A stretch of 64,000 bases of DNA from Diadema setosum (GCF_964275005.1 NC_092705.1:21812997-21876996), one strand, 5' to 3'. Positions 1 through 12,361 are shown, counted from the stretch's first letter. The notes: generated by a model not told the origin, from the sequence alone. Numbers and translations: made by a program.

Positions 1-500
1 TTTTCATTGACGTTCCCACATCAGTTCTGGGTAATCATTGCCCATGGTTGTGGATATGTATTTATACGGAACGGCCTACGTGTCCAAGAATTCTACGAAT
101 GTTTAAGAAAGTGCTAGCTTTTAATCCACATATTTTGTGTTCGAAGAGAGGTGACAGAAGAAGAACCCGGTTGCGATTACTCTACATCATTGCGAGAATG
201 CAGGGAGAGCTAGAGGGTCGTGCCGAGGGGTAGCGTGGTTGTGTATTCATGTACATGTACAGTACGTCAGTATGCATGTGTGTGTGTGTGTGTGTGTGTG
301 CACTACATGTACATGTCGTATGCAGTTAGTGTATGGTGAGTGCTCATCGCGAAATCGGGCACCCCGCTTAAAGGGGCCGTGTTTGCTACTCCCAACCTGT
401 CCCGATTATGCGATGAATACTGTATCTGTATGGAAGAACAAGATCAGTGGTAGAAATGAGCTGCATGCTTGGCGGAGGTCTGCACTCTCAGAGTGCGTCT
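1..500. other. No recognisable gene
   Basis: Apart from the TG tract this stretch has only short frames without family resemblance. The RNF7 last exon was looked for here on the minus strand and not seen. Confidence -1.
276..300. repeat. (TG)n microsatellite
   Basis: About twelve TG units, flanked by TACATGTA-type alternating sequence. Confidence -1.
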
Positions 501-3090
501 CTAGTTAGGTGATCCGAGTATCCTCTCGGATCACCTTCTGTATCTGTACTGATTCTTTGTTTTTCTTCTTCTTTTTCTTTTTTCTCCTCAAAAGTTGTGC
601 AGAGGTTAGCTCAGAAAGTCCTCTTCCTATCAATGTCAAAATTATACCATGTATGTATCATGTCCCAAAGACGACAGTGGAAGTAAAATCATTGTGATCA
701 GTCAACCGTGACGTCACTATGACGTCATTATATGAAAACACATTCTCATTCATATCTCATTAATGGAATGGAATTATTCAATGAAATTTACGTCACATAT
801 ATTTTAAGTCAAGCGCATTCTACTCATATTCTCAAAATTCATATTTATCCTTAAAGCGTGCGCGTACGCGCGCGTTGAAATATTTGTATGCTCAAATCGA
901 GCTCAAAACTTTTTTGGATACGTTTCAGACAATTTGGAGCATTTTTTGAAAAATTGAAAAAATTGGACGGACGCGTACGTGCGCGCACATATACGCACGC
1001 ACAACTCTTATGCAACAGAAATTTCCCATGTTTTCACACTTATCGGATGCCTGAAATGTCAAGGAATATTTCTACCAAGTTTCAAGTCAATCCGACTCAA
1101 TATGACGTCATACGGGCCCGTCGAAGTTGAAATTCCGCGCGCGCGTCAATGGCGATATACAGTGCAACTATGCCAAAAAACCGCCAATTTTAAATCCGAT
1201 TTTACTCGTCAGAATGGACGGTGACCCCCCATTTTCGTTACATATTCTGAAAGCTGATGAGTTGTAAATATCATTTCATGGGTTGGCGATGCTGGAAAAG
1301 TGATTAAAAGATATCAAATCTCTTAATGAAATAAAAGAAGTAAATTTTCAAAATTACGTCATCAAATTTCAAGTTCATTCAAGCATATCTCACTTATTCT
1401 TTAGTTGATTTTCGTCCAAATTTCAATATGTTGTAGCTTATTAAATGGTCTTTCAGATATATAATAACAACAATTTGACTGGATGACGGCATCACCTCGT
1501 AAAAAGGGATTAAAAGTAACATTGTTAAATTTGACCAGTTTACGTGTTATCTCTATGGGAGTGCAGTTTTTCTGGAAATGAAAACTGACATGACTATCTT
1601 TATCGAGCACTAGCTCACTTATGCTTCGGTGAATTTCTCCCATATTTTAGTATGTTGTAGCTGAGACTTTGGGCTATCGTAAGTGTGCCCTTCGTTTTTT
1701 CATACGGAGTCGGCATCATGCCCAAAAACTTGGTTGAAATTAAAGCTTATCTTCCATGTATTTTCATATTCCTTTCTTTCTGCAACTTTCTTTGCAATAA
1801 CTCAAGAAAAACAAGCTCTATCAGCCCAATATTTTGCACATGTTTAGTTTATGTCACGTACATTATTTCATAAAATAACAACTACTTGATCGGGCACCTT
1901 CTTGGGTATGTAAATTAGGGTCAAAGGTCAAAAATGTTTCATCCTGTATCTTGGTGAATACATGTCTTATCTTTCCCATATTTTGCATACGTAAAGACCA
2001 TGTTACAAGAATCATTTCACAAAATAACCACTTTTTGCTCAGACGCCATCTTGTCTGTGCAAAGTAGGGTCAAAGGTCATATGTACTTCTTTCTTTATCT
2101 TCATTATGACGTGTTATCTCTATGGGAGGGAATTTTTCTAGATGTGAAAATTGACATGATTGTCTTTATCGACGACTAGCTCAATTACCCTTCGGTGAAT
2201 TTCTTCCAGATTTTAGTATGTTGTAGCCAATGTAATACTCTTTAAGTTTTGTTAATCAAAGTTTTAATCGGATGATGTCTTCACCACGTGAAAATGGATA
2301 TAATGTAACCTTGTCAAATTTAACCAGTTTACGTGTTATCTCTATGGGAGGGAATTTTTCTGGAAATGAAAATTGACATGACGGTCTTTATCGAGCACTA
2401 CCTCACTTACTCTTCTGTAAATTTCTCCCAGATTTTAATATGTTGTAGCTGAGACTTTGGGCTATCATCAGTGATTCTCCATTTTTTCATACGACGCCGA
2501 GATCACGTCAAAAAACTTGGTTGACATCAAACTTATCTTCGATGTATTGAGATATTTCTTTCTCTCTGCAACTTTCTTTGCAATAACTCAAGAAAAACAG
2601 CCCCTATCATCCCCATATTTTGCACATGTTTAGTTTATGTCACGTACATTATTTCATAAAATAACAACTACTTGATCAGACACCATCTTGGGTATGTAAA
2701 TTAGGGTCAAAGGTCATAAATGTTTTAACCTGTATCTTGGTGAATACATGTCCTATCTTTCCCATATTTTGCACACGCAAAGGCCATGTTACAAGAATCA
2801 TTTCACAAAATAACCACTTTTTGCTCAGATGCCATCTTGGCTGTGCAAAGTTGGGTCAATGGTCAAATATACTTCATTCTGTATCTTCGTTATAGTGTAT
2901 ACCGAATTTGGTAACAAAGATAGCAGACCTGACTCTCTTTTCTAAATGAGAATCTAAATATCACACGTCCAATGTCTCTAAACACAGATGAAACCTATAT
3001 GGTCATGCCTATTGCGATCAGGACTCGAATCAGTGATTAAAAAAAAATCGGATCACCTAATTTGTCAGTCTTGACAAATTCCAAGTCTAG
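501..3090 (+). mobile_element. Non-autonomous Helentron-like element, copy 1
   Basis: The 5' end CTAGTTAGGTGATCCGAG is matched near the 3' end by an inverted TCGGATCACCTAA (3048-3060). After that come a 9-bp hairpin (AATTTGTCA/TGACAAATT, 3059-3080) and a terminal CTAG. Inverted repeats that are terminal on one side but internal to a hairpin on the other are the asymmetric-end hallmark of Helentron/Helitron2 elements. No Rep/helicase frame is present. The interior is a set of about 0.8-kb subrepeats (three blocks with ACGTGTTATCTCTATGGGAG) holding TGACGTCA at 709, 720 and 1103 and AGGGTCAAAGGTCA at 1917, 2066 and 2703. The class assignment is inferred from the ends only. Confidence -1.
507..536. 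repeat. 12-bp perfect hairpin at the 5' end of Helentron-like copy 1
   Basis: AGGTGATCCGAG (507-518) and CTCGGATCACCT (525-536) are perfect inverted copies around a 6-base loop. The same sequence is the subterminal repeat near both 3' ends, so this marks the element boundary. Confidence -1.
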
Positions 3091-5395
3091 TTCTTCTTCT
3101 TCTTTATTTCTCCTCAAAAGTTGTGCAGAGGTTAGCTCACAAAGTGCATTGCCTCTCAATGTCAGACTTAAATCATATATGTATCATGTCGCAAAGACGA
3201 CAGCGCAAGTAAAATCATAGTGATCAGTCGACCGTGACGTCACTATGACGTCATTATATGAAAACACATTTTCATGAATATCGCATTAATGGAATAGAAT
3301 ATTTCAATGAAATTTACGTCACATATATTTCAAGTCAAGCGGATTCTACTCATATTCTCAAAATTTATTTTTATCTCAAAACGCGCGCGTACGCGCGCGT
3401 TGAAATATTTGTATGCTCAAATCGAGCTCAAATTTTTTTTTGCGCACGTTTCAGACCATTTGAAGCATTTTTTGAAAAATTGAAAAAATTGGACGGACGC
3501 GTACGCGCGCGCACATATTCGCACGCACAGCTAATATGAAATAGAAATTTTCAATTTTTTCACACGGATCGGATGTCCAAAATGTCAAGGAATATTTCTA
3601 CCAAGTTTCAAGTCAATCCGATTCAATATGACGTCATACGGGCCCGTCAAATTCAAAATTCCGCGCGTGCGTCAATGGGGATACACAGTGCAACTATGCC
3701 AAAAAACCGCCAATTTTAAATCGGATTTTACTCGTCAGGATGGACGGTGACCCCCCATTTTCTTTGCATATTCTGAAAGCTGATGAGTTGTACATGTCAT
3801 TTCATGGGCTGGCTATGCTGACAAAATGATTAAAAGATATCAAATTTCTTAATAAATTAAAAAGAGTAAATTTTCAAAATGATGTCATCAAATTTCAAGT
3901 TTACTCGAGCGTATCTCACTTATCCTTTGCCAATTTTCACCTAAATTACAATATGTTGTAGCTTATGAAATGTTCTTTCATAAATGTAATTACACATTTT
4001 TGATTAGATGACGACATCACATCGAAAAAATGGATTGAAGGTAACCTTGTCAAATTTGACCAGTTTACGTGTAATCTCTATGGGAGTGCAATTTTTATGG
4101 AAATGAAAATTGACATGAATATCTTTATCGAGCACTAGCTCACTTATGCTTCGGTGAATTTCTCTAAGATTTTAATATGTTGTAGCTGAGACGTAGAGCT
4201 TCGCCATATGCCCTTCGTTTTTCAATACGTTGTCGTGATCACGTGATAAAACTTGGTTGAAATTAAAGCTTATCTTCGATGTATTGAAATATTTTTTCTT
4301 TTTACAACTTTATGTGCAATAACTCAAGAAAAACATACCCTATCACCACCATATTTTGCACATGTTTAGTTCATGTCACGAACATTATTTCATAAAACAA
4401 CAACTACTTGATCAGACGCCATCTTGGGTCTGTAAATTAGGGTCAAAGGTCATACATGTTTCAACCTGTATCTTGGTGAATATATGTCCTATCTTTCTCA
4501 TATTTTGCACACGTAAAGACCATGTTACAAGAATCATTTCACAAAATAACCACTAATTGCTCAGATGCCTTCTTGGGTGTGCAAAGTGGGGTCAAAGGTC
4601 ATATGTACTTCTTTCTCAATCTTCGCTATTACGTGTTATCTCTAAGGGAGGGAGTTTTTCTAGATGTAAAAATTGACATGACTATCTTTATCAAGCACTA
4701 TCTCACTTATGCTTCAGTGAATTTCTCCCAGATTTTAATATGTTGTAGCTGAAACTTTGTGCTATCATATAAGTCCCTTTGTTTTTTCACACGATGTCGG
4801 TATTACGTCAAAATACTTGGTTGAAATTAAAGCTCATCAACGATGTATTGAAATATTTCTTTCTTTGCGCAAGTTTATTTGCAAAAACTCAAGAAAAACA
4901 TGCTCCATCACCACCATATTTTGCACATGTTTAGTTCATGTCACCTACATTATTTTATATAATAACGAGACTTCTTGATCAGACGCCATCTTGGGTATGT
5001 AAATAAAGGTCAAAGGTCATAACTGTTTCATCTTATATCTTGGTGAATACCGGTCCTATCTTTCCCATATTTTGCACACTCATAGACGATGTCGCAAGAA
5101 TCATTTCACAAATTAACCACTTTTTCCTAAGGTGCCATTTTGGGAGAGTAAAGGTGGGTCAAAGGTCATATGTATTTGTTGCTGTATCTTCGTTATCTAG
5201 TGTATACAGAATTTAGTACCAAGGATGGCAGATATGACTCCCTTTTCTAAATGAGAATCCAAACATCACACGGCCAATGTCTCTAAACACAGATGAAACC
5301 TGTATGGTCATGCGTATTGCGATCAGGACTCGAATCATTGATAAAAAAAATCGGATCACCTTAATTTGTCAGTAATGACAAATTACAATCTCTAG
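3091..5395 (+). mobile_element. Non-autonomous Helentron-like element, copy 2 (tandem)
   Basis: This begins at the CTAG-TT junction of copy 1 and repeats its interior from the pyrimidine-rich tract onward. It lacks the 5' GGTGATCCGAG end and one internal subrepeat, so it is about 280 bp shorter. Its 3' end repeats TCGGATCACC (5351), the AATTTGTCA/TGACAAATT hairpin (5363-5384) and CTAG (5392-5395). Head-to-tail tandem copies that share an internal CTAG fit rolling-circle read-through or end-targeted insertion. CRE motifs are at 3235, 3246 and 3629. DR1-like motifs are at 4439, 4588, 5007 and 5156. Confidence -1.
3380..3401. repeat. 22-bp perfect alternating purine-pyrimidine palindrome
   Basis: AACGCGCGCGT followed by its reverse complement. 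Copy 1 has a diverged counterpart near 856-878. Such CG/TA alternation can adopt left-handed Z-DNA or a cruciform; that is physical expectation, not observation. Confidence -1.
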
Positions 5396-6004
5396 TTATT
5401 AATGGGTCAGGAGAAAAGCTATCACAATTAAGTATACTCCTCCTACTTTATAATTCAACACTGACTGAATCATTGACTTTAATACCCAAATTTACCTATT
5501 AAGTTGCTATAATGTACATTCAACCATGGAGCTACAACTCCAAAAATAATTGGCTATTCATGGGGATTGGGGCCAATTTGGGACCAATTCTTGATTTTTT
5601 TCCCTTTAATTTTGGACAATCCTCCATGCATCCAAAAGAGAATGATCAAGAGTTTGACTACAAAACAGATTAAGCGCCATTTTCAAACATTTTAAAGTAA
5701 GTCCATTGTCAGATGGAACAAAGTAACACTTTTTACAAAAAAGGGAATATTTTTGAAATCTGAATAAAAATATTCATATATACCTATTTTTTATTTCTTT
5801 TTGAAGGTTGAAAAGAAAATATCTCAACTTGACAAGGATGGAGTTAACTTGTTATGCAATCAAACTCTTCAAGTGTACATTTACATGTAGTCAAACACTG
5901 AAAGGTCATGAACACATTGTGATGCTAAAAACCCCAGGTGCACACAAAGCATAGAACAGACACATAAAAACAAGAACAAACTTATCCTAACAACTGATGA
6001 AAGT

Positions 6005-6038
6005 TTGTTGTTTGGTTTGTTTGTTTGTTTGTTTTTTG
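6005..6038. repeat. (TTTG)n microsatellite
   Basis: Irregular GTTT units on the plus strand within otherwise unremarkable AT-rich sequence (5396-6515), where no exon is seen. Confidence -1.
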
Positions 6039-6515
6039 CATCAGTCAAGAGCAAAAATGAGAACCTGTATTGAGAACTGCAGCTGGAACTTGTTCTCATG
6101 AAACATACAGGTATAACTGTATGATAACAAAAAGAATAAATAGCTCTTTGTACTATTAACAAAATGCAAGATACATAGACTATGAAATATCAGAGTGAGT
6201 TTTTGTTTTTGTAACTCTGAAATGTACAGTGAATGTATATAAGAACAAGAAATGTGTACACCTTCAGTGCTTTATGTGCCAATTGCCACAGTCGCTGGGA
6301 CACTGCCTTCACCAATTGATGCTAACATCTAGAAACTATGTTAACCTATTGAGGTTGAAACCTAATCCCCTTAATTCCCGTAGTGTCAATGCGACCTTTC
6401 GTATACGACTGTTGTTAGGCCAATGTGGGCTGTCCAATGCAGAAGAAATCCAACTTTTGGGGATTATCTGAACGTTCATGTATTTTTAAAAAAAAGCTTT
6501 CAAAAAGCACAATAT

Positions 6516-6937
6516 TTAAAGGGATAGTATAGTTTTTGTTGAGATGGGGCTTCAGATCTCCAACTTCTTTGGTGAGATAATGAGGAACCTTTTAAGAAAT
6601 ATGAAAGAACATGTAATTCTAACAGGGATTCAAAGTTTATTTGATGAAAATCGGTTTTGAAATGGTTGAGATATCAAACCAAAGGGATCCTAATAAAAGG
6701 TGGGTCCCACCTTTTATTAGGATCACTTTGTATTACTTTGTTTATTTGTTTGTTTGTTTGGTTTTATTTTTTATTTTTTGATATCTCGGCAATTCAAAAC
6801 CAATTCTAATCAAATAAACTTCTAATTCCTCTTGGTATTATATGCTCTTTCATATTTCATAAGAGGTTTCCCATTATCTCACAAAAGAAGTTGGAAATTT
6901 GAAGCCCCATCTCAACCAAAACTATACCATCCTTTAA
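6516..6937. mobile_element. Foldback MITE with TTAA ends, copy 1
   Basis: The two halves are reverse complements over about 200 bp. The left half runs TTAAAGGGATAGTATAG ... GTTGAGATGGGGCTTC; the right half mirrors it and ends CCATCCTTTAA. The centre is a perfect GGATCCTAATAAAAGGTGGG inverted pair followed by a TTTG-rich tract. A second copy lies at 58246. TTAA at both ends suggests TTAA-targeting transposition (as for piggyBac), but no transposase is present. Confidence -1.
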
Positions 6938-8100
6938 TACCTAATCCCTTAATCCCTATTGTGTCAAAGTGGCCTTCTGCATGGATGCCTATAAAAGACT
7001 GAGGCATATTGTCAGGTCTACGTCATATTTGCGGGCTGTCCAACTTACAAGAGAATCAACCTTTGGGGGATTATCTGAATGCTTATGAAAAAAAAAAAAG
7101 TTTTCTAACAGCAAGTTTAAACCTCCAGGCTGGCTTTAGGTGCCTGGGCTTATAAAGGGGAGAACAGTGGGAAATCCCATTATCTCTTCCCTCCTGCATG
7201 CTAAGGAAAGAAGAATAAAATATCCCTGTTCCAATTTTGACGACATGACTTGTTACTGACAATGCCATGGCAGATATGGCTGACATCATCTCAGCATGAA
7301 CACAATTGGATTACAAGGAAATTGATCCCCAAGGAGAAACGCTCGGTATCTTCAGCATTCAAGCAATGACTTCTGAATATATTGCATGTATTTCAAACTC
7401 TCACATAAAGAGGAGTGGCTATTTTAACACCCATCGCATCTCAAGCAGTGTCATGAGGTCATTAATAAAGTCCATGACTATCTAGTCTCGCTTACAGACC
7501 ATCTGCCTATACTATTTTGTTTCCCAGAATATCAACAAGATTTCCTAATGGCAAAAGAAGTAGTAGATAGCGGAGTGTCTGGAAATCAGACTGATATACA
7601 TATCAAATAATAAGTTTTCTTCAGTCTTGTACCCTAATAAAAACATGCTGTTACCAACTTCATTTTGTTTCTAATGTGTGTGCTTTAGAAAAAAACAAAA
7701 ACAAAAACAGAAAAGACAATCCCAGCTTTAAATTTTTTTCACCGTTATTGCAGCTGTATAAAAGACTCCGGTCTATCAGTTGCCTGTTAATGTGACAGAT
7801 AAAGTGCAGTATCAGGCAGAATGGTTCCCCAAAGGATGAAATATCATGCACTGAGTTAACAGCCTCAGGGTTCAAAAATGTTGAAATTTTTGTGGTTTTT
7901 GTTGCTAAGAATTATCCTGCTCATTGGGTAAATTTGCTTGAAACAAGAGATCTTTGCCATTTTCAAGTAATCATGAAAAGAGCAGGGTCAAGCAAATGGT
8001 GTTCAGCTTTTATCATCAGCCAAAAATTTCATATAAAATCCAAAATCACAAATACAATATACCTTCATGAAAGTGATATCACATCAAATATCATGCAAAT
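6938..8100. other. No recognisable gene
   Basis: AT-rich single-copy-looking sequence. A short degenerate echo of the preceding element flank occurs (CTAATCCC...TGTCAA near 6360-6390 and 6943-6970). No exon is supported on either strand. Confidence -1.
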
Positions 8101-8261
8101 TACAGTGGACTCACGTTATAACCAAGTCCTCGGGACCGGAAGTTTTCTTTCCTTATATCGAAATTTCGTTATAACCGAACAAATAAACAATAAAGATACA
8201 TAGAGTGGATACTTTGTTGTAACTGAAATGTTGTTGTTCGTCATAATGGGAGTGCCCTGTA
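8101..8261. mobile_element. Tc1/pogo-type MITE (CAGTGGACTC ends, TA target), copy 1
   Basis: TA-CAGTGGACTCACGTTATAAC at the left and AATGGGAGTGCCCTG-TA at the right are inverted. The interior has TATATCGAAATTTCGTTATAAC. CAGT-type termini next to TA are typical of pogo/Tigger-derived MITEs. The copy is diverged. Confidence -1.
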
Positions 8262-9875
8262 TATGAGGGGATTTCATAATCATCATCTCATATATACAGT
8301 TGTAGTATGTCTTAAACGGCTGGATGCCAAATGTGTTCAAATATCCTTATATTTAAATGAATTTGTTGTTGTTTTAAAGGAAGAAGAGAAAGAGAGAAAA
8401 GATGGGGCCCTATACATCAAATAATTTGCCCCAGACTATACTAATATAAAACATTTCAGTAAATCTTAGAAATATTAAACAAGAATATTTTTTTTTTTAA
8501 TAAATGAATTTCAAAGGAAACAATCATATCCTTCGTATCAAAACAGTCTTGAGTAGTAATGACTACTGAGCAATGATCTTTCTAGAAGAGACAGATTACA
8601 TGAATTTTCTATTTAATAGTGACAAAAAACAAACAAACATACAATGTACGAGATTTATAATACTTGAGAAACTACAGAAATCCACAGATTTTAATTTCCT
8701 GTTTTTGTCTGATTGATGTTCATTGTTCCTTGTTTGCTTTTAATATTCCTTGTTTGCTTTTAATATTCCTTTGATCAAAGCTAACCAAACCAATTACTAG
8801 TATTTGGTTTCTCTTCAATGGGCATATACATACAAGTATGCGAGCACGGGTACAACATAGAAAGCTCTGACTGTACAAGGGACACAACTGAATACGGCCA
8901 CAAAAGCTATCGGAAAGCCTCATCCCCTCCTAACATAATAAATGAAAGCCACCAGCCATAAAGATTACCTTTGGCAGGAAGAACATGAACATGCACATGT
9001 TATTTTCAAATAGCTTTATAGATTTTGAATACTAGTACACACAGGCATGGGAATCAAGATTGTTTGGCATTCTCACAAAGTTCATCCTCACACCAAATGA
9101 CATGGGACATACATGTACATGTTGGTCAATGGAAAGTTGTGCAAAGTGTTGAGAACCTGCTATGATACTGAAAAAAATAAACCAACCCTGACAAACCAAA
9201 CATTACCAGCAAAGACATTGAAATGATGTCAACAAACAAAAAGACTGAAAGATGATTTCATAAGATATGATAAGGCTGAATATGATAGAATTTGGTTTAA
9301 AGAAAAAAGACAGAGAACTACAAATGTTTATATCTTTTTCAATAATCTTTAATTTCATGATAATGTTGAATAATGGTATGAGATTTGATTTTCACTGGTT
9401 CCAGACACATTGCCATGACCTTTACTTTTTATAATGATTGATCAAACAAACTTCAACTACTTTTAGATTAAAGGTCCTCTTTATAGCGCTAAGCATTACT
9501 ATTAGAAAAAAGTCAGAAAAAAGTGTTTCTCACCATCCTCAAGAGCACAGCATACAGTATATTCTATTTTTCAGGTCATAATTGAACATTGAAAATGAAA
9601 AAAAAAAAACATTATTATTACTTTTATTAAACCTGCTGACCTCTTGTATGTGACTAGAAAAGTCATTAAAGGCCCAGTAGGTGGTGGGACATGGGTGGCC
9701 TCATTGAATCAATCTTCATTCGCTGCCCAGCAGGGTACATCAAACAATGATGAATAGCGCCCGTCAGCAAATATGTGAATTGAAGCGCATTCTCGTCGGG
9801 AACGGTCTACATAATGTACTCTAGTCCAGATTCTTCGGCTGTGTGTGTACGTTACGTACATGGAGATCGGGGATG
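8262..9875. other. No recognisable gene
   Basis: AT-rich intergenic or intronic sequence with a small direct repeat (TTGTTTGCTTTTAATATTCC twice at 8728-8769) and homopolymer A tracts. No coding exon is supported. Confidence -1.
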
Positions 9876-9975
9876 GAGCTGTACACAGTTTGTTGTGGGG
9901 ATTCTCGAATAAATCTGAGCCAGGCCAGCCTTCCCGCTCCATGGATCCCCACGCTGCCAGGTCTTGAAATCCCAA
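9876..9975 (-). repeat. Dispersed repeat, copy A (resembles 11767-11865)
   Basis: About 100 bp shares AGCTGTACACA, GGATTCT, GGCCAGCCTT, CTCCATGG and ATCCCCAC in order with 11767-11865. Minus-strand frames over both copies give related peptides (ending NPHNKLCTA and NPWNELCTA). A tract resembling the 3' part of a piggyBac-like MITE follows at 10054. Confidence -1.
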
Positions 9976-10053
9976 CAAGTCCTCGAGTTAGACCATACAT
10001 TATACTTCTGAGGTTTGGTGCTGTATTCCATGATCATAATCTCTACTATTCAT

Positions 10054-10099
10054 TGGAAATGCGTGTTGCAGCAAAATCAATCCGTCCTCAATGGGTTAA
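10054..10099. mobile_element. piggyBac-like mini-MITE, 3' fragment
   Basis: GGAAATGCGTGTTGCAGC through TCCTCAATGGGTTAA matches the right half of the elements at 23464, 37325, 60247 and 63675. The left half is missing. Confidence -1.
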
Positions 10100-11247
10100 T
10101 AAACCTAGAACAAAATATACAAATGATCATGGGGGGGGGGGATAGTCAAGAAGAATTCATGTTTTTCATCACTAAACCCACAGATTAGTACTTTGAGCTA
10201 AAATGAAAAATAGGTGACATCCACTATTCAATACGGGGTTGTTATCCTCAGATGGGATTTGGTAAACCTTCATGCTATCACAATATAACCTACACAGTGA
10301 TATCCTCAACTTGGAGAAAAAAAAATGTGGCGCTCTGTCATCAAATGTGTGAACCGAGCTGATATGGATTTTCCACGCATTTTTATTCACTGCTGTGATA
10401 CATTTGGAATGTGCTATAGACAACCGCTGATAAAAACATCTGTCATTTAAGACACTATGCCACTTACAAAATAATCCCAGGATGGAAAAAGGTGTTTTTC
10501 TTTCCCCTAACGAGGGTACAAATATGGGAATTGTGTACATAGTGAGATAGATTGCTGATGTGGATTTGAACTTGACTTGTATTGTTAACTCAATCACACT
10601 TTGTGAGCAAAGATCTTTTTGACATTAGGCCAAGGAATATGGTAGTAATACTGGTAGAAATGGAAGCAGGAAATGGCTCAGCTGTCCTTATTACAGATGA
10701 TTGATTTAAAAAAAATTTACTTGAACATCCAATTGCATTTGCCTCACAATTTCCTGGGACTTTCAAAATGTTACATACATGCACTATTTGTTCGCTTGTC
10801 CATAGTATACAGTACTGTGCTTTGTACGACAAGGGACTTGTTCAAAACTAGCAGGGAACAAAGATAGAGTTGCCATCAGTTTCTGATTGCCCAAATCTGG
10901 TGTGAAGTTTGCTGGGCTGGGTCCCGAACATTTGCGTACATCTTTAATCTATTGACTCATAATCCCTCTAACGCAGCACACACACTGCCGAAGAATCATG
11001 CCTGACTGGAGTTGACCATTATTGATGAGCGTAAGCTTTGGTGCACATATTCACTGATGAGCAATTCTATTCTACCAGGCCTGCGCTAGTTGTGGTTTTT
11101 TAATGTACAACGGTTGGCAGCCAACAAAGATCGATTCAACTGAAGAACCGCAATATCTGATGATTGAATTGATCTTCATTTCCTACCTACCACGATATTT
11201 TCAACCACAATTGCTCTTTTCAGCCACGCATCAGCGAATGCGTACAT

Positions 11248-11688
11248 TAGGCCCGTTCACACACAAGGGAAAAAGTGCGATTTAAAAATCGATTTTCTCA
11301 TCGCGATCAAAATTTTGAAATTTTTTCCTGTGTGGACAGAAAAATTTCACTAATTTTCGCGATCCTAATCGCGATCCAACTCGCACTATTAGTGCGATTT
11401 TTCAGAATAATCGCAATTATTTTGCCAAGCGTCGTGTGTGTGAGCGCGATCGAGATTCGGAAATCGGTATTTTTAATCCCATCGTTCGTAGCACGTGAAC
11501 GTCAACATTATTGGGACCGCGGGGTCAGTCTTCGGTCATGCAAGTTTCGCACATGCGCAATTTGGCCACTGATTATTCTTTCCTTGCTGCGAAGTGCGAT
11601 TTTTCCTTGTGTATGAACGGTCGAAAAAAAAAATCGAAATTTGGATCGCGATTGTAATTTCGATTTTCGTTGTGTGTGCACGGGCCTA
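11248..11688. mobile_element. Foldback MITE (TAGGCCCGTTCACACACAA ends)
   Basis: TAGGCCCGTTCACACACAA at the left and TTGTGTGTGCACGGGCCTA at the right are inverted, and subterminal AAATCGATTTT/ATCGCGATC blocks are also mirrored. No transposase frame; the short frames across it are by-products of the palindrome. Confidence -1.
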
Positions 11689-11766
11689 TAGACAGCAGCT
11701 CGCGCTCACTGGTAATGGTCGACATCAGTTGAGATTCCTTGGGTGTCTGTGTGAGATTAGTGATAA

Positions 11767-11865
11767 AGCTGTACACAATTCATTCCAAGGATTCTTGAAT
11801 ACACCATATCCGACTAGGGCCAGCCTTTTCACTCCATGGCATCCCCACACTCCTGGATCTTTAAT
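11767..11865 (-). repeat. Dispersed repeat, copy B
   Basis: Counterpart of 9876-9975 in the same orientation, about 1.9 kb away. It is either an interspersed repeat or a decayed duplicated exon. No splice sites were found that would make it a gene. Confidence -1.
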
Positions 11866-12361
11866 CCACTGACTACACAAACTGGGTGGATCTGTATAAA
11901 GTCTATGAGAATTAGAGAACTTGGTATGGATTTGGTTGAGAGCTGCATGCTCAAACCACAAGCCATATGTCATAGAGTGTGATAATTAACTGGACACAAC
12001 TTTCATTTTGACTCTGATTTACCGTTTGTGGTTTCCAGTGAAGGGTGAAGAGGTGAAGAAATAGCCCATGACTCTTTTAACGTGATCAGAAACACGTTTT
12101 ACAAACGTGACAATCACAGACAAGGGCTAGTTCACCCACACTGATTACAAACGAGATATTCATCCTTGTGATTAGAAATGAGATGCTTTTTGTTGTCTGA
12201 AACTGGACCGGGCTGACACACACCGGAGCTGGATTGACAGGAATGTATCCTGATCATGAGGAGATAAGGAGACTAACGATAACCAATGGTGCTTTCACTT
12301 TCAAAGCCATACCCACTGATTGTGTAAGCCAACAGAGGACAAAAAAGATCTTATTTTACAA

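Noticed and set aside
6229..6471. 80-codon plus frame near 6.3 kb
   Set aside because: Composition is unremarkable, it has no similarity I recognise and no splice sites, and it abuts a foldback element.
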